Under the pieces are notes generated by a model that did no database searches, was not told the DNA's origin, and saw only the letters and a program-made list of their open reading frames with translations. DNA of 32,349 nucleotides from Pseudomonadota bacterium (lineage in GTDB: Bacteria; Pseudomonadota; Gammaproteobacteria; Arenicellales; Arenicellaceae), in the NCBI GenBank assembly GCA_018660405.1, contig JABJKL010000057.1, forward strand, positions 1 through 32,349. Direction: 5' to 3'. Below, piece after piece: positions 24,808-32,349 of this stretch; within the stretch, counting starts at the first letter, position 1; each line of letters begins with the position of its first letter. Made by a program: the position numbers and the translations under genes.

Positions 24808-25608
24808 ATGACCAATCCAGCGAGAGTTATTGCCATCACCAACCAGAAAGGCGGTGTTGGGAAGACGACAACGGCCATTAATTTGGCCGCGACCCTTGTG
24901 AAGGAAAAGCAGAGAGTTTTGCTGGTTGATCTGGACCCGCAAGGTAATGGCAGCGTCGGCCTGGGAGCTTATCCTGACCCAAAAGGCAACACTATTTATC
25001 CTGTATTGCTAGAGCAGCGCGCTATAGCAGATGTAATAATAAAAACAGATTCAGGTGTCGATGTGGTTGCTGCGAATGGCGATCTCGCCGGAGCACAAGT
25101 AGAGTTATTGCATGAGATAGGCCGGGAAATGAGGCTCAGAACTGCGCTTAAACCTGTTTTAGAGCAATATGATTATGTGCTCATCGATTGTCCCCCCGCC
25201 TTAAACGTGCTGACCGTGAACGCGTTGGTAGCTGCGGAGAGCGTCATTATTCCAATGCAATGCGAGTATTTCGCGCTTGAAGGGTTGAGTTCGTTGGTGG
25301 CTACGGTTCGTAAAATACGCGAAACACTGAACCCACGTTTAAAAATTAATGGCTTGGTACGTACCATGTTTGATGGCCGCAATAGTTTAGCCAATGAAGT
25401 GTCGAACCAGTTAACAGATCATTTTGGTGATATGGTTTATCAAACAATTATTCCGCGGAATGTGCGCTTGGCGGAAGCTCCCAGTCACGGAAAACCGGTT
25501 ATTATGTATGATCCGTGGTCTAAGGGTTCAAGGGCGCATGTTCGCCTTGCTCAAGAGTTTATGAAACGGCAAAAAAGAGGCAAAAAAGAGGCAACGAAAC
25601 ATGAGTAG
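24808..25608 (+). CDS. parA: Chromosome partitioning ATPase ParA (Soj)
   Basis: Deviant-Walker ATPase that binds the nucleoid as an ATP dimer and drives movement of ParB-parS complexes. The deviant Walker A motif KGGVGKTT is at residues 14-21. LLVDLDPQGNGS, LIDCPPALNVLT and the later IPRNVRLAEAPSHGKPV complete the chromosomal Soj/ParA pattern. ATG 24808 is chosen over the longer open frame because it has AGAAAGG upstream and begins the family N-terminus, giving 266 residues. The very basic C-terminus (KRQKRGKKEATKHE) is encoded by a perfect 11-bp tandem duplication (25570-25591). The last 8 bases overlap parB. Confidence 0.97.
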   Translation: MTNPARVIAITNQKGGVGKTTTAINLAATLVKEKQRVLLVDLDPQGNGSVGLGAYPDPKGNTIYPVLLEQRAIADVIIKTDSGVDVVAANGDLAGAQVELLHEIGREMRLRTALKPVLEQYDYVLIDCPPALNVLTVNALVAAESVIIPMQCEYFALEGLSSLVATVRKIRETLNPRLKINGLVRTMFDGRNSLANEVSNQLTDHFGDMVYQTIIPRNVRLAEAPSHGKPVIMYDPWSKGSRAHVRLAQEFMKRQKRGKKEATKHE

Positions 25609-26455
25609 CACTACTCGCTTGGGCCGTGGTTTGGATGTGTTGTTGGGGGATTTGCCCGGTGAAGTCACCGGTGGCGACCTTAAAACATTACCGATTGAAA
25701 AGCTACAGCGGGGGCAATACCAACCCCGCTCTCATATGGACAAGGAGTCCTTGCATGAGTTAGCTGATTCGATTCGATCACAGGGTGTGCTGCAGCCCAT
25801 CATTGTTCGACCGATTGCCGAAGATCAATATGAGATCATTGCTGGCGAACGTCGTTGGCGTGCTGCGCAATTGGCAGAATTGGCCGACGTACCAGTTGTG
25901 GTCAGAGACATTCCCGATGAGGCTGCGTTGGCAGTTGCCTTGGTTGAAAACATTCAAAGGGAAAATTTGAATCCGATCGAAGAGGCTGTCGGACTACAAC
26001 GGCTGGTAGATGAATTCGGACTAACGCATGAAAAAGCGGCAGGGCTTGTAGGGCGTTCGAGAGTGTCTGTAAGTAACTTGTTGAGGTTACTGTCGTTGGG
26101 TGATGTCGCGCGTGATTTGTTGGAACGAGGCAAAATTGAGATGGGGCATGCGCGGGCGCTGCTTGCGTTATCGGCTTCCAAGCAGGATGCGGTGGCGCGC
26201 GAAATCTATGCGAAGCAGTTGTCAGTACGTCAAACTGAGAGCCTGGTTAGGTCGAGCGAGAAAAAGGCCACCAGCCAAAAGTCGGCCTTGAAAAAAGATG
26301 CTGATGTCGAACGACTGCAGTTAAATTTGTCAGAACTGTTGGGCGCAAAGGTTGATGTTCAAGGCCAAGGCGAGAAAGGGAAATTGGTAATTTCTTACAG
26401 CAGTCTGGAGCAATTGGACGGTGTTTTGCAGAGGCTTGGTTATAAAGACAAGTAG
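25601..26455 (+). CDS. parB: Chromosome partitioning protein ParB (Spo0J), CTP-dependent DNA clamp
   Basis: Binds parS, closes as a clamp with CTP and spreads along DNA to recruit ParA and SMC. The 284-residue protein opens with RLGRGLDVLLGD. The ParB/Srx domain follows with YQPR (40-43), the CTP-binding GERRWRA (82-88) and ENIQREN (116-122). The helix-turn-helix that reads parS is at about 142-163 (THEKAAGLVGRSRVSVSNLL). A dimerisation domain forms the C-terminus (about 235-284). The ATG overlaps the end of parA by 8 bp, indicating translational coupling. Two matching parS sites are present at 8486-8501 and 8525-8550, about 17 kb to the left across the candidate origin. Confidence 0.97.
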   Translation: MSSTTRLGRGLDVLLGDLPGEVTGGDLKTLPIEKLQRGQYQPRSHMDKESLHELADSIRSQGVLQPIIVRPIAEDQYEIIAGERRWRAAQLAELADVPVVVRDIPDEAALAVALVENIQRENLNPIEEAVGLQRLVDEFGLTHEKAAGLVGRSRVSVSNLLRLLSLGDVARDLLERGKIEMGHARALLALSASKQDAVAREIYAKQLSVRQTESLVRSSEKKATSQKSALKKDADVERLQLNLSELLGAKVDVQGQGEKGKLVISYSSLEQLDGVLQRLGYKDK

Positions 26456-26476
26456 GTAGAGACGCGACAGAAATTC

Positions 26477-26510
26477 GAGTGAGTAGCGGCCACTTAACTT
26501 ACTCTTTTTA
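26477..26510 (+). terminator. Intrinsic terminator after parB
   Basis: GAGTGAGT (26477-26484) can pair with ACTTACTC (26497-26504) in an eight-pair stem with one G-U pair and a 12-base loop. Five T residues follow directly (26505-26509). It lies 21 bp beyond the parB stop codon and before the atp promoter, separating the rsmG-parAB unit from the ATP synthase operon. Confidence 0.62.
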
Positions 26511-26526
26511 TATAGTGTTTTGGCGG

Positions 26527-26555
26527 TTGACCATAAGATATCTGCACACTATACT
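26527..26555 (+). promoter_or_regulatory. Sigma70-type promoter of the atp operon
   Basis: TTGACC (26527-26532) and TATACT (26550-26555) are separated by exactly 17 bp. Each is one base from the consensus hexamers TTGACA and TATAAT. The predicted start, near 26562, leaves a leader of about 85 bases before atpI. This is the best-scoring promoter by eye in the window and suits a highly expressed operon. Confidence 0.7.
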
Positions 26556-26646
26556 CGCGCCCGAATTTGCTGGTTCGTCGTTTAATTTTAGCGTTGTTAG
26601 GTTTTTTGTTAGGCAGCTGTCTAAATAGCAGTGTTGGATAAAGACG

Positions 26647-27030
26647 TTGATCAATAAAGGCATAGTTCGAGGTGCACAGCGGTGCTTGGTGGCGCAGTTA
26701 ATTATCACCATCATGACTGCAGTTGGGTTATTGCTGGTGTATGGGGCTCAGTTTTTTCAAGCCTCGGTGTACGGTGGGTTGCTGGGGATGTTAAATACGC
26801 TCATTCTGGCGCGTCGGGTCAACCGCGGGAAGTCTGCCAGCGGTTTAATGCGTCATGCTCAGTTAGGGCTGTTTGAGCGATGGGCGGTAGTTATTGTTTT
26901 TTTGGCGCTGGCGTTTCTGAAGCTGAACCTTTTGCCGTTTCCACTGATATTAACCATGGCGCTTACGTACCTTGGGTATTTTTTTACTGATGATTCGCAG
27001 CAGGTCAGTCGTCGTAACGACAATAAATAG
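26647..27030 (+). CDS. atpI: ATP synthase protein I
   Basis: Small membrane protein encoded first in the atp operon; it is thought to help assemble the c-ring and is not part of the finished enzyme. The 127-residue protein has four hydrophobic segments (about 15-33, 38-54, 75-93 and 96-112). The motif ASVYGGLLGMLNTLILARRV is the AtpI landmark. The start is TTG at 26647; no ATG lies upstream in frame before a stop at 26626. A later start would remove part of the first helix. The order atpI-atpB supports the call even though the sequence is poorly conserved in the family. Confidence 0.88.
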   Translation: MINKGIVRGAQRCLVAQLIITIMTAVGLLLVYGAQFFQASVYGGLLGMLNTLILARRVNRGKSASGLMRHAQLGLFERWAVVIVFLALAFLKLNLLPFPLILTMALTYLGYFFTDDSQQVSRRNDNK

Positions 27031-27154
27031 TAGCGATGCTGATGCAAGCGATCATTAAATTCGAGCTGGATTCATAGCGGGTGGTATTGATGTCATTCGA
27101 CACCGCAAGCGAATAGAACATATAAACCGAACACGTTTGAAGGAAATAGTAGAA

Positions 27155-28051
27155 GTGGCTTCTGAAACAGAAACTCAAACTGCTGGTGAATATATACGGC
27201 ATCACCTGACGAACCTAACCTATGGGCAACATAGTGACGGAAGTTGGGGGCTGGCGCATAGCGCCGAAGAAGCCGCCGAAATGGGTTTTTATGCCATTCA
27301 TGTCGACACTATGGTTTTTTCAATAGTAACTGGTGTTGCGTTTCTCTGGCTGTTTAGCCGGGTCGCTAGAAACATGGTTACGGGTGTTCCGGGTAAAATG
27401 CAAAACGCGATCGAGGCTGTGATCGACTTTATCGACGACACCGTCAACGGATCATTCAGTGGCAATAACCCGTTAATCGCGCCGTTGGCACTCACGGTGT
27501 TTGTCTGGATTTTGCTAATGAACACGATGGACCTCGTGCCGATCGATTTTCTGCCCTGGTTGGCCAGTATGGTGGGGGTTCATTATTTAAAGGTTGTTCC
27601 AACCACCGACCCAAATGCAACGTTTGCATTGGCGTTGGGCGTATTTGGTTTGATGCTCTACTATAGTGTTAAGAATAAAGGCGTGTTGGGATTTCTTGGT
27701 GAGCTCACCTTGCATCCGTTTGAGGGAAAGACGTTGTTGGCGAAAATAATCTTTTTTATGCCAAACCTTATTCTTGAATCGGTTAGTTTAATCTCTAAAC
27801 CCTTGTCACACTCATTGCGGCTATTCGGAAACATGTACGCTGGCGAGGTGATCTTTATTCTTATCGCCTTATTGTATGCCAGCACAACGACGGAGTTGGC
27901 ATCGCTCGATGGCATCATGTGGTCGTTAGCTGGCGGGTTGTTGCAAATGGTGTGGGCGATTTTTCACATTCTTATTATCACTCTTCAGGCATTCATATTT
28001 ATGGTGTTAACCGTGGTCTATATGGACATGGCGCATTCAACAGACCATTAA
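27155..28051 (+). CDS. atpB: F1Fo ATP synthase subunit a
   Basis: Stator subunit that forms the proton half-channels against the c-ring. The protein begins VASETETQTAGEYIRHHLTNL at GTG 27155, which aligns with the Pseudomonas N-terminus and has AAGGA upstream; TTG 27137 is a longer alternative. It has 298 residues. Membrane helices are spread over about 45-295. The essential arginine lies in LSHSLRLFGNMYAGEV, the most conserved stretch of the family. The C-terminal helix has AIFHILIITLQAFIFMVLTVVY. It is inserted by YidC, also encoded here. Confidence 0.96.
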   Translation: MASETETQTAGEYIRHHLTNLTYGQHSDGSWGLAHSAEEAAEMGFYAIHVDTMVFSIVTGVAFLWLFSRVARNMVTGVPGKMQNAIEAVIDFIDDTVNGSFSGNNPLIAPLALTVFVWILLMNTMDLVPIDFLPWLASMVGVHYLKVVPTTDPNATFALALGVFGLMLYYSVKNKGVLGFLGELTLHPFEGKTLLAKIIFFMPNLILESVSLISKPLSHSLRLFGNMYAGEVIFILIALLYASTTTELASLDGIMWSLAGGLLQMVWAIFHILIITLQAFIFMVLTVVYMDMAHSTDH

Positions 28052-28141
28052 AGACAGAATAAATAGGCCCTGATTTATAAAATAGTTTTTACAACTCATA
28101 AACTCAAATTTTTCAACTACAAAACATTTCGGAGAAAAAAA

Positions 28142-28372
28142 ATGGAAACAGCTCTTCTATATATCGCTAGCAGCATCATGCTAGGTTTGGGCGCAATTGG
28201 CGCGGCGCTTGGTGTGGGGAATCTCGGTGGACGATTTTTAGAGGGCGCAGCGCGCCAACCTGAATTAGTTCCGATGTTACGCACCCAGTTTTTCATCGTG
28301 ATGGGCTTGGTCGATGCGGTACCAATGATTGCGGTCGGGATTGGCTTGTACGTAATTTTTGCCGTTGCTTAA
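28142..28372 (+). CDS. atpE: F1Fo ATP synthase subunit c
   Basis: Forms the rotating c-ring. The 76-residue hairpin has two membrane helices (about 5-27 and 48-73) joined by the polar loop GGRFLEGAARQPEL, which contacts the central stalk. The ion-binding carboxylate is Asp58 in GLVDAVPMIAVG. The Na+-type ligand set (Q in helix 1, ES/T in helix 2) is absent, so the enzyme is predicted to use protons. A clear ribosome binding site (CGGAG) precedes the ATG. The protein is nearly identical in pattern to the E. coli subunit. Confidence 0.98.
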   Translation: METALLYIASSIMLGLGAIGAALGVGNLGGRFLEGAARQPELVPMLRTQFFIVMGLVDAVPMIAVGIGLYVIFAVA

Positions 28373-28470
28373 CGATGGTGTTAGGACTTGGAGCGTTTTT
28401 GCGCATGTTGGCGTTCGCGAACAAAGCTCTATTTTGTCGGCAACTTTCGTTTAGCTAAAGAGGAATCGAA

Positions 28471-28947
28471 ATGATCAATATGACGCTGGCACTCCAGTTA
28501 GTGGTATTTGGCCTGTTTTGGTGGTTTGCCCAAAAATACGTTTGGGTCCCTATCATGGCGGCCCTTGAAGAGCGTAAAAAGGGTATCGCAGATTCACTGT
28601 CTGCAGCCGAGCGTGCAAAAACTGATCAGCAAGACGCGCAGAAAAATGCTGACAAGCTGATCACAAAGGCCAAGGATCAAGCAGCAGAGATTGTTGCAAA
28701 AGCTGAAAAGCGCGGTAGCGCTGTAGTGGACGAAGCCAAAGATACAGCCAAGGCAGAAGGCGGACGTATTTTGACCGCAGCGCAAGCTGAAGTTGATCAA
28801 GAAACCAATCGTGCTCGTGAAGCCTTGCGTGGTGAAATAGCGTCACTGGCAGCAGCCGGAGCTTCAAAAATCCTGGCTAAAGAAATTGATGCGACGACGC
28901 ATGCAAAGCTAATTGATGACTTGGTCGGTGAGATCAAGGCGGGATAA
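28471..28947 (+). CDS. atpF: F1Fo ATP synthase subunit b
   Basis: Peripheral stalk subunit that, as a dimer, connects subunit a to the F1 head. The 158-residue protein has one N-terminal membrane helix (about 5-21, LALQLVVFGLFWWFAQ), then the conserved KYVWVPIMAALEERKKGIADSLSAAERA split over about 23-50. A long charged, Ala-rich right-handed coiled coil runs to the C-terminus. GAGG is positioned well before the ATG. It follows atpE after 98 bp and precedes atpH by 2 bp, the standard order. Confidence 0.97.
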   Translation: MINMTLALQLVVFGLFWWFAQKYVWVPIMAALEERKKGIADSLSAAERAKTDQQDAQKNADKLITKAKDQAAEIVAKAEKRGSAVVDEAKDTAKAEGGRILTAAQAEVDQETNRAREALRGEIASLAAAGASKILAKEIDATTHAKLIDDLVGEIKAG

Positions 28948-28949
28948 AA

Positions 28950-29486
28950 ATGAGTGCGCCTATATCAATTGCCCGACCCTATGCTCAAGCTGTTTTTGAG
29001 CTAGCTAAAGAAAGCGATACTTTCGATCATTGGCTCGAGGGTTTGATGTTCGCTGCGGCAGTGGCAGACGACGAGAATATTGCGAGTCTGATCGCAGATC
29101 CGACCGTCAATAACGAGCGACTACACACCCTGCTAATTGATATTTGTGAAAGCAAGATGCCTGAAGGCGGCGATAATTTTTTAAAGTTGCTGGTGCAAAA
29201 TGGTCGCGTAGACTCCTTGCCAGGAATTGCTTCTCAGTTTGCGGAATTGGTGGATGCCGAGCGTAAAACGGTTACTGCTCAGGTAGTGTCTGCTCAAGAG
29301 CTTACCGATGCACAGCGTAATGATCTTCTCAGTGCGCTAGAGGTTCGATTGGGCCGTTCGATTAGTCTTAGTGAGTCTGTCGACGGCAGTTTGATGGGCG
29401 GCGCTATTGTGCAAGCGGGCGATTTGGTAATTGACGGCTCGGCGGCTGGCAAACTGGAAAAGCTTGCTGGCGCATTGGCCCGCTGA
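28950..29486 (+). CDS. atpH: F1Fo ATP synthase subunit delta
   Basis: Caps the F1 head and joins it to the b dimer. The 178 residues match the usual 177-180. The N-terminal six-helix domain begins ISIARPYAQAVFELAKE. The C-terminal domain has the LLVQNGRVDSLPGIASQF region and ends with DGSLMGGAIVQAGDLVIDGSAAGKLEKLAGAL in pieces typical of delta, notably the G-G-x-x-x-x-x-G-D segment near 148-157. The gene begins 2 bp after atpF, indicating coupled translation. Confidence 0.97.
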   Translation: MSAPISIARPYAQAVFELAKESDTFDHWLEGLMFAAAVADDENIASLIADPTVNNERLHTLLIDICESKMPEGGDNFLKLLVQNGRVDSLPGIASQFAELVDAERKTVTAQVVSAQELTDAQRNDLLSALEVRLGRSISLSESVDGSLMGGAIVQAGDLVIDGSAAGKLEKLAGALAR

Positions 29487-29561
29487 TATTTGTATAACCC
29501 CGCATTTTTATTACAGTATTTATATACATAAGTTCGAATAAACAGTTTAGGACGACACGTT

Positions 29562-31109
29562 ATGACAACACAACTTAACCCATCTGAAATCAGCGAGCTG
29601 ATCAAGGACCGGATAAAGAATTTTGATGCTTCTGCTGAAGCACGTACAGAAGGTACGGTCGTTGGTCTAACCGACGGCATTGCTTTGATCCACGGCCTTG
29701 CAGATGCAATGGCAGGCGAAATGCTGGAGTTTCCGGGCGATGTGTATGGCCTGGCGCTGAATCTCAAGCAGGACTCGGTGGGCGCGGTAATCCTTGGCGA
29801 TTACAAGCATATTTCTGAAGGCGATACGGTTAAATGTACGGGCCGAATACTTGAAGTGCCCGTTGGCGAAGACTTGCTGGGTCGGGTGGTCAACTCGCTG
29901 GGCGAGCCGATAGATGGCAAAGGCCCGGTTGATGCGGTCAGTTTCGAACCGATTGAGAAAGTTGCGCCTGGCGTGATTGCTCGTAAATCGGTGGATCAAC
30001 CGTTGCAAACAGGCTTGAAGTCAATCGATTCGATGGTGCCCATTGGCCGAGGCCAGCGAGAGTTAATTATTGGTGACCGCCAAACCGGCAAAACCGCGGT
30101 GGCGATTGATACCATCATTAATCAAAAAGGCACGGGCGTTAAATGTATTTACGTTGCGGTCGGTCAGAAAGCATCTTCAGTGGCGAGCGTGGTTCGCAAA
30201 CTGGAAGACCATGGTGCAATGGAGCATACGATTGTAGTTGCGGCAAATGCCTCGGACTCTGCGGCGATGCAATACATCGCGCCGTATTCCGGTTGTGCGA
30301 TGGGCGAGTATTTTCGCGACAAGGGTGAGGATGCCTTGATCGTGTATGACGATTTAACCAAACAAGCATGGGCATACCGTCAGGTCTCTTTATTGTTGCG
30401 CCGTCCGCCGGGCCGTGAAGCCTATCCTGGCGACGTCTTCTATTTGCACTCTCGTTTACTCGAGCGCGCAGCGCGGATTAACGCCGATTACGTAGAGAAA
30501 TTAACAGACGGTAAAGTCAAAGGGCAAACAGGCTCGTTGACAGCGTTGCCAATTATTGAAACCCAGGGCGGAGACGTATCGGCATTCGTGCCAACCAACG
30601 TGATTTCAATCACGGACGGGCAGATTTTTCTGGAATCAGATTTATTCAATGCGGGTATCCGTCCGGCGATCAATGCGGGTCTTTCGGTTTCTCGAGTCGG
30701 GGGCGCGGCGCAAACCAACATTATTAAGAAGCTCGGTGGTGGTGTCCGGTTGGCTTTGGCTCAATATCGCGAGTTGGCGGCATTCTCTCAGTTTGCTTCT
30801 GATCTTGATGATGCCACACGTAAGCAACTCGAGCGCGGCGAACGAGTAATGGAGTTGATGAAGCAAAATCAATACTCGCCGATGTCGGTTTCTGAAATGG
30901 CGCTAACATTGTATGCGGTAGAAAATGGTCATTTTGATGGCGTCGAGGTCAATAAAATTGTGTCTTGCGAAGGCGCGATGCAGGCCTACGTGAAAGACAA
31001 TGCCGCTGAATTAATGAGCAGCATAGAGCAGACACCGAAACTAGGCGATGAAGTGAAAAAGCAACTCAATGCGGTGTTGAAAGATTTTAAAGCCAATGGT
31101 GCTTGGTAA
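29562..31109 (+). CDS. atpA: F1Fo ATP synthase subunit alpha
   Basis: Non-catalytic nucleotide-binding subunit of the F1 hexamer. The 515-residue protein has the N-terminal beta barrel (QLNPSEISELIKDRI; VGLTDGIALIHGL), the P-loop GDRQTGKTA (about 169-177), the Walker B area ALIVYDDLTKQAWAYRQ, and the alpha signature PAINAGLSVSRVGGAAQ. The arginine finger is in that signature (SVSRVG). The C-terminal helical domain is complete. The stretch RRPPGREAYPGDVFYLHSRLLERAA is diagnostic (quoted here from about 280-304). It lies 75 bp after atpH. Confidence 0.98.
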   Translation: MTTQLNPSEISELIKDRIKNFDASAEARTEGTVVGLTDGIALIHGLADAMAGEMLEFPGDVYGLALNLKQDSVGAVILGDYKHISEGDTVKCTGRILEVPVGEDLLGRVVNSLGEPIDGKGPVDAVSFEPIEKVAPGVIARKSVDQPLQTGLKSIDSMVPIGRGQRELIIGDRQTGKTAVAIDTIINQKGTGVKCIYVAVGQKASSVASVVRKLEDHGAMEHTIVVAANASDSAAMQYIAPYSGCAMGEYFRDKGEDALIVYDDLTKQAWAYRQVSLLLRRPPGREAYPGDVFYLHSRLLERAARINADYVEKLTDGKVKGQTGSLTALPIIETQGGDVSAFVPTNVISITDGQIFLESDLFNAGIRPAINAGLSVSRVGGAAQTNIIKKLGGGVRLALAQYRELAAFSQFASDLDDATRKQLERGERVMELMKQNQYSPMSVSEMALTLYAVENGHFDGVEVNKIVSCEGAMQAYVKDNAAELMSSIEQTPKLGDEVKKQLNAVLKDFKANGAW

Positions 31110-31134
31110 GCGATAGGTAAACGAGGGTTAAGCA

Positions 31135-32001
31135 ATGTCAGGCGCTAAAGAAATTCGTGGCAAGATCAAGAGTGTACAAAATACGCAGAAGATCACTAAA
31201 GCCATGGAAATGGTCGCAGCCAGCAAAATGCGAAAAGCCAAAGACCGTATGTTGGAGGCCAGGCCTTATGCACAAAAGATTCGTGCTGTAGTTGCTCATA
31301 TGGCTCGCGCCAGTTTGGAATATCGGCACCCGTTCACAATTGAGCGTGAAGTGAAACGTGTTGGCTATATTGTCGTCACCTCTGATCGCGGCCTTTGCGG
31401 TGGTTTAAACACTAATTTGCTGCGCGCGTTGGTTCGTGATGCCGCTGATTGGGACAGCAAGGGCGCGGAAATAGACATCACAACCATTGGCTCAAAAGCG
31501 TTAGGGTTTTTGCGGCGTCAGGGTGCCAATGTGGTTTCTGAAGTTTCGCATCTGGGCGACAAGCCAAACATGGTGGACTTGCTGGGCGGCATCAAAGTAA
31601 TGCTTGATGCGTATATGGACGGCAAGATTGACCGTTTGTATCTGGCCTCTAACGAGTTTGTTAACACCATGACTCAAGCGCCTACTTTTAAACAGGTGCT
31701 GCCGATTGAGCGGGTTGAAGCCGATGCAGACGTGCTGCCCAGCCATTGGGATTATTTATACGAGCCGGAGGCCAAGGTGGTGCTTGATACGGTGTTAACT
31801 CGCTATGTTGAAGCACAAATTTATCAAGGCGTGGTTGAGAATTTTGCGTGCGAGCAATCGGCGCGAATGGTGGCGATGAGGGCAGCGACGGACAATGCTG
31901 GCAGCCTCATCGACGATTTGGAAATGGTTTACAACAAGGCTCGACAGTCTGCGATCACTCAGGAAATATCTGAAATCGTTGCTGGCGCGGCGGCTGTTTA
32001 A
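31135..32001 (+). CDS. atpG: F1Fo ATP synthase subunit gamma
   Basis: Central rotor shaft of F1. The 288-residue protein has the N-terminal helix with KEIRGKIKSVQNTQKITKAM and MVAASKMRKA. The Rossmann-like middle has VVTSDRGLCGGLNTNL, and the C-terminal helix has MRAATDNAGSLIDDLEMVYNKARQ with ITQEISEIVAGAAAV at the end. All conserved contact regions are present. The stop codon lies inside the first unit of a triple 19-bp tandem repeat (31984-32040). It is 25 bp downstream of atpA. Confidence 0.97.
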   Translation: MSGAKEIRGKIKSVQNTQKITKAMEMVAASKMRKAKDRMLEARPYAQKIRAVVAHMARASLEYRHPFTIEREVKRVGYIVVTSDRGLCGGLNTNLLRALVRDAADWDSKGAEIDITTIGSKALGFLRRQGANVVSEVSHLGDKPNMVDLLGGIKVMLDAYMDGKIDRLYLASNEFVNTMTQAPTFKQVLPIERVEADADVLPSHWDYLYEPEAKVVLDTVLTRYVEAQIYQGVVENFACEQSARMVAMRAATDNAGSLIDDLEMVYNKARQSAITQEISEIVAGAAAV

Positions 32002-32040
32002 AGGCGCTGTGGCTGCTTAAAAGCGCTGCGGCTGATTAAA
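31984..32040 (+). repeat. Three 19-bp tandem repeats across the atpG stop codon
   Basis: The units are GGCGCGGCGGCTGTTTAAA (31984-32002), GGCGCTGTGGCTGCTTAAA (32003-32021) and AGCGCTGCGGCTGATTAAA (32022-32040). Units 1 and 2 differ at four positions, as do units 2 and 3. The first unit encodes the end of AtpG and its TAA. The later ones are non-coding copies ahead of atpD. The unit length is not a multiple of three. Confidence 0.85.
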
Positions 32041-32085
32041 TTAAGTTATTGAATTGGATATTGGATTAGGTAAAGAGGAAACAAC

Positions 32086-32349
32086 ATGAGTTCCGGAAAC
32101 ATTATTGAAGTAATCGGCGCGGTAATAGACGTGCAATTCCCGCGTGACAACGTACCCAAGATATACGATGCGCTAATGGTTACCGAGGCAGGATTAACCC
32201 TGGAAGTTCAGCAGCAGCTGGGCGACGGTATTGTTCGTACCATAGCGATGGGTTCCAGCGACGGTATCAAGCGCGGTTTGGAAACGACCAATACGGGCAA
32301 GCCTATTTCGGTACCTGTTGGTCCAGCCACCCTCGGCCGGATTATGGAC
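32086..32349 (+). CDS. atpD: F1Fo ATP synthase subunit beta, 5' part only
   Basis: Catalytic subunit of F1. Only the first 88 codons are in the window; the rest lies beyond the right edge. The visible part is the N-terminal beta-barrel domain: GNIIEVIGAVIDVQFPRD, ALMVTEAGLTLEVQQQLGDG, VRTIAMGSSDGIKRG and the PVGPATLGRIM block, which precedes the P-loop region. A good ribosome binding site (AGAGGAA) lies upstream of ATG 32086. It follows atpG after 84 bp, 39 of which are the tandem repeats. Confidence 0.97.
   Translation, partial: MSSGNIIEVIGAVIDVQFPRDNVPKIYDALMVTEAGLTLEVQQQLGDGIVRTIAMGSSDGIKRGLETTNTGKPISVPVGPATLGRIMD

Noticed and set aside
24349..24942. Long minus-strand open frame (197 codons) over rsmG and the parA start
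   Set aside because: It lies opposite two clearly recognised genes and its translation looks like no protein family, so it is a shadow frame.
28413..28422. 10-bp palindrome GTTCGCGAAC between atpE and atpF
   Set aside because: It is short enough to arise by chance and matches no known operator. No regulatory call is justified.
1..32349. Mobile elements, CRISPR arrays, tRNA/rRNA genes and defence systems
   Set aside because: No transposase or integrase sequence, regular spaced repeats, tRNA cloverleaf or rRNA sequence was seen. Almost all of the window is explained by chromosomal core or envelope genes.

Overview
The window is a replication-origin region of a gammaproteobacterial chromosome, probably a marine Cellvibrionales/Pseudomonadales-like lineage. 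That placement is my inference from protein similarity by eye and from gene order. The central landmark is dnaN-dnaA (minus strand) facing away from rpmH-rnpA-yidD-yidC-mnmE (plus strand), followed rightward by mnmG, rsmG, parA-parB and the F1Fo ATP synthase operon. No tRNA, rRNA, insertion sequence, phage gene or CRISPR array was seen. No gene-free stretch exceeds 300 bases; the longest is about 237 bp, between dnaA and the chosen start of dnaN.

Layout. Bases 1-5170 hold an envelope cluster: ctpA-like protease (partial) and envC on the minus strand, then divergently a membrane rhodanese, secB, gpsA and mlaA. apaH follows and runs convergently into gyrB (minus). Between gyrB and dnaN, where recF normally sits, there are only 154 bases, and they carry two near-perfect parS sites. 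dnaN and dnaA follow; their intergenic region has a cluster of DnaA-box-like 9-mers, so it is the best oriC candidate here. From 11391 on, the classic rpmH-rnpA-yidD-yidC-mnmE block is on the plus strand. An IalB-like periplasmic protein and a minus-strand acyltransferase separate mnmE from mnmG. A minus-strand M13 peptidase/lipoprotein pair, a small membrane protein and a hisC-type aminotransferase separate mnmG from rsmG. parA-parB overlap and end at an intrinsic terminator. A strong-looking sigma70 promoter then starts atpI-B-E-F-H-A-G-D, with atpD cut by the right edge.

How it works together. DnaA, the sliding clamp and gyrase start and sustain replication. ParA/ParB, about 16 kb away, would load on the two parS sites left of the origin and segregate it. 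rpmH/rnpA/yidD/yidC serve ribosome assembly, RNA processing and membrane insertion. MnmE and MnmG make the same wobble-uridine modification of tRNA although their genes are split here by inserted genes. The main points for follow-up are the missing recF with parS in its place, the dnaA-dnaN origin candidate, the absence of a standard full-length start for rnpA, the envelope genes inserted into the mnmE-mnmG-rsmG block, and a 19-bp triple repeat across the atpG stop codon.
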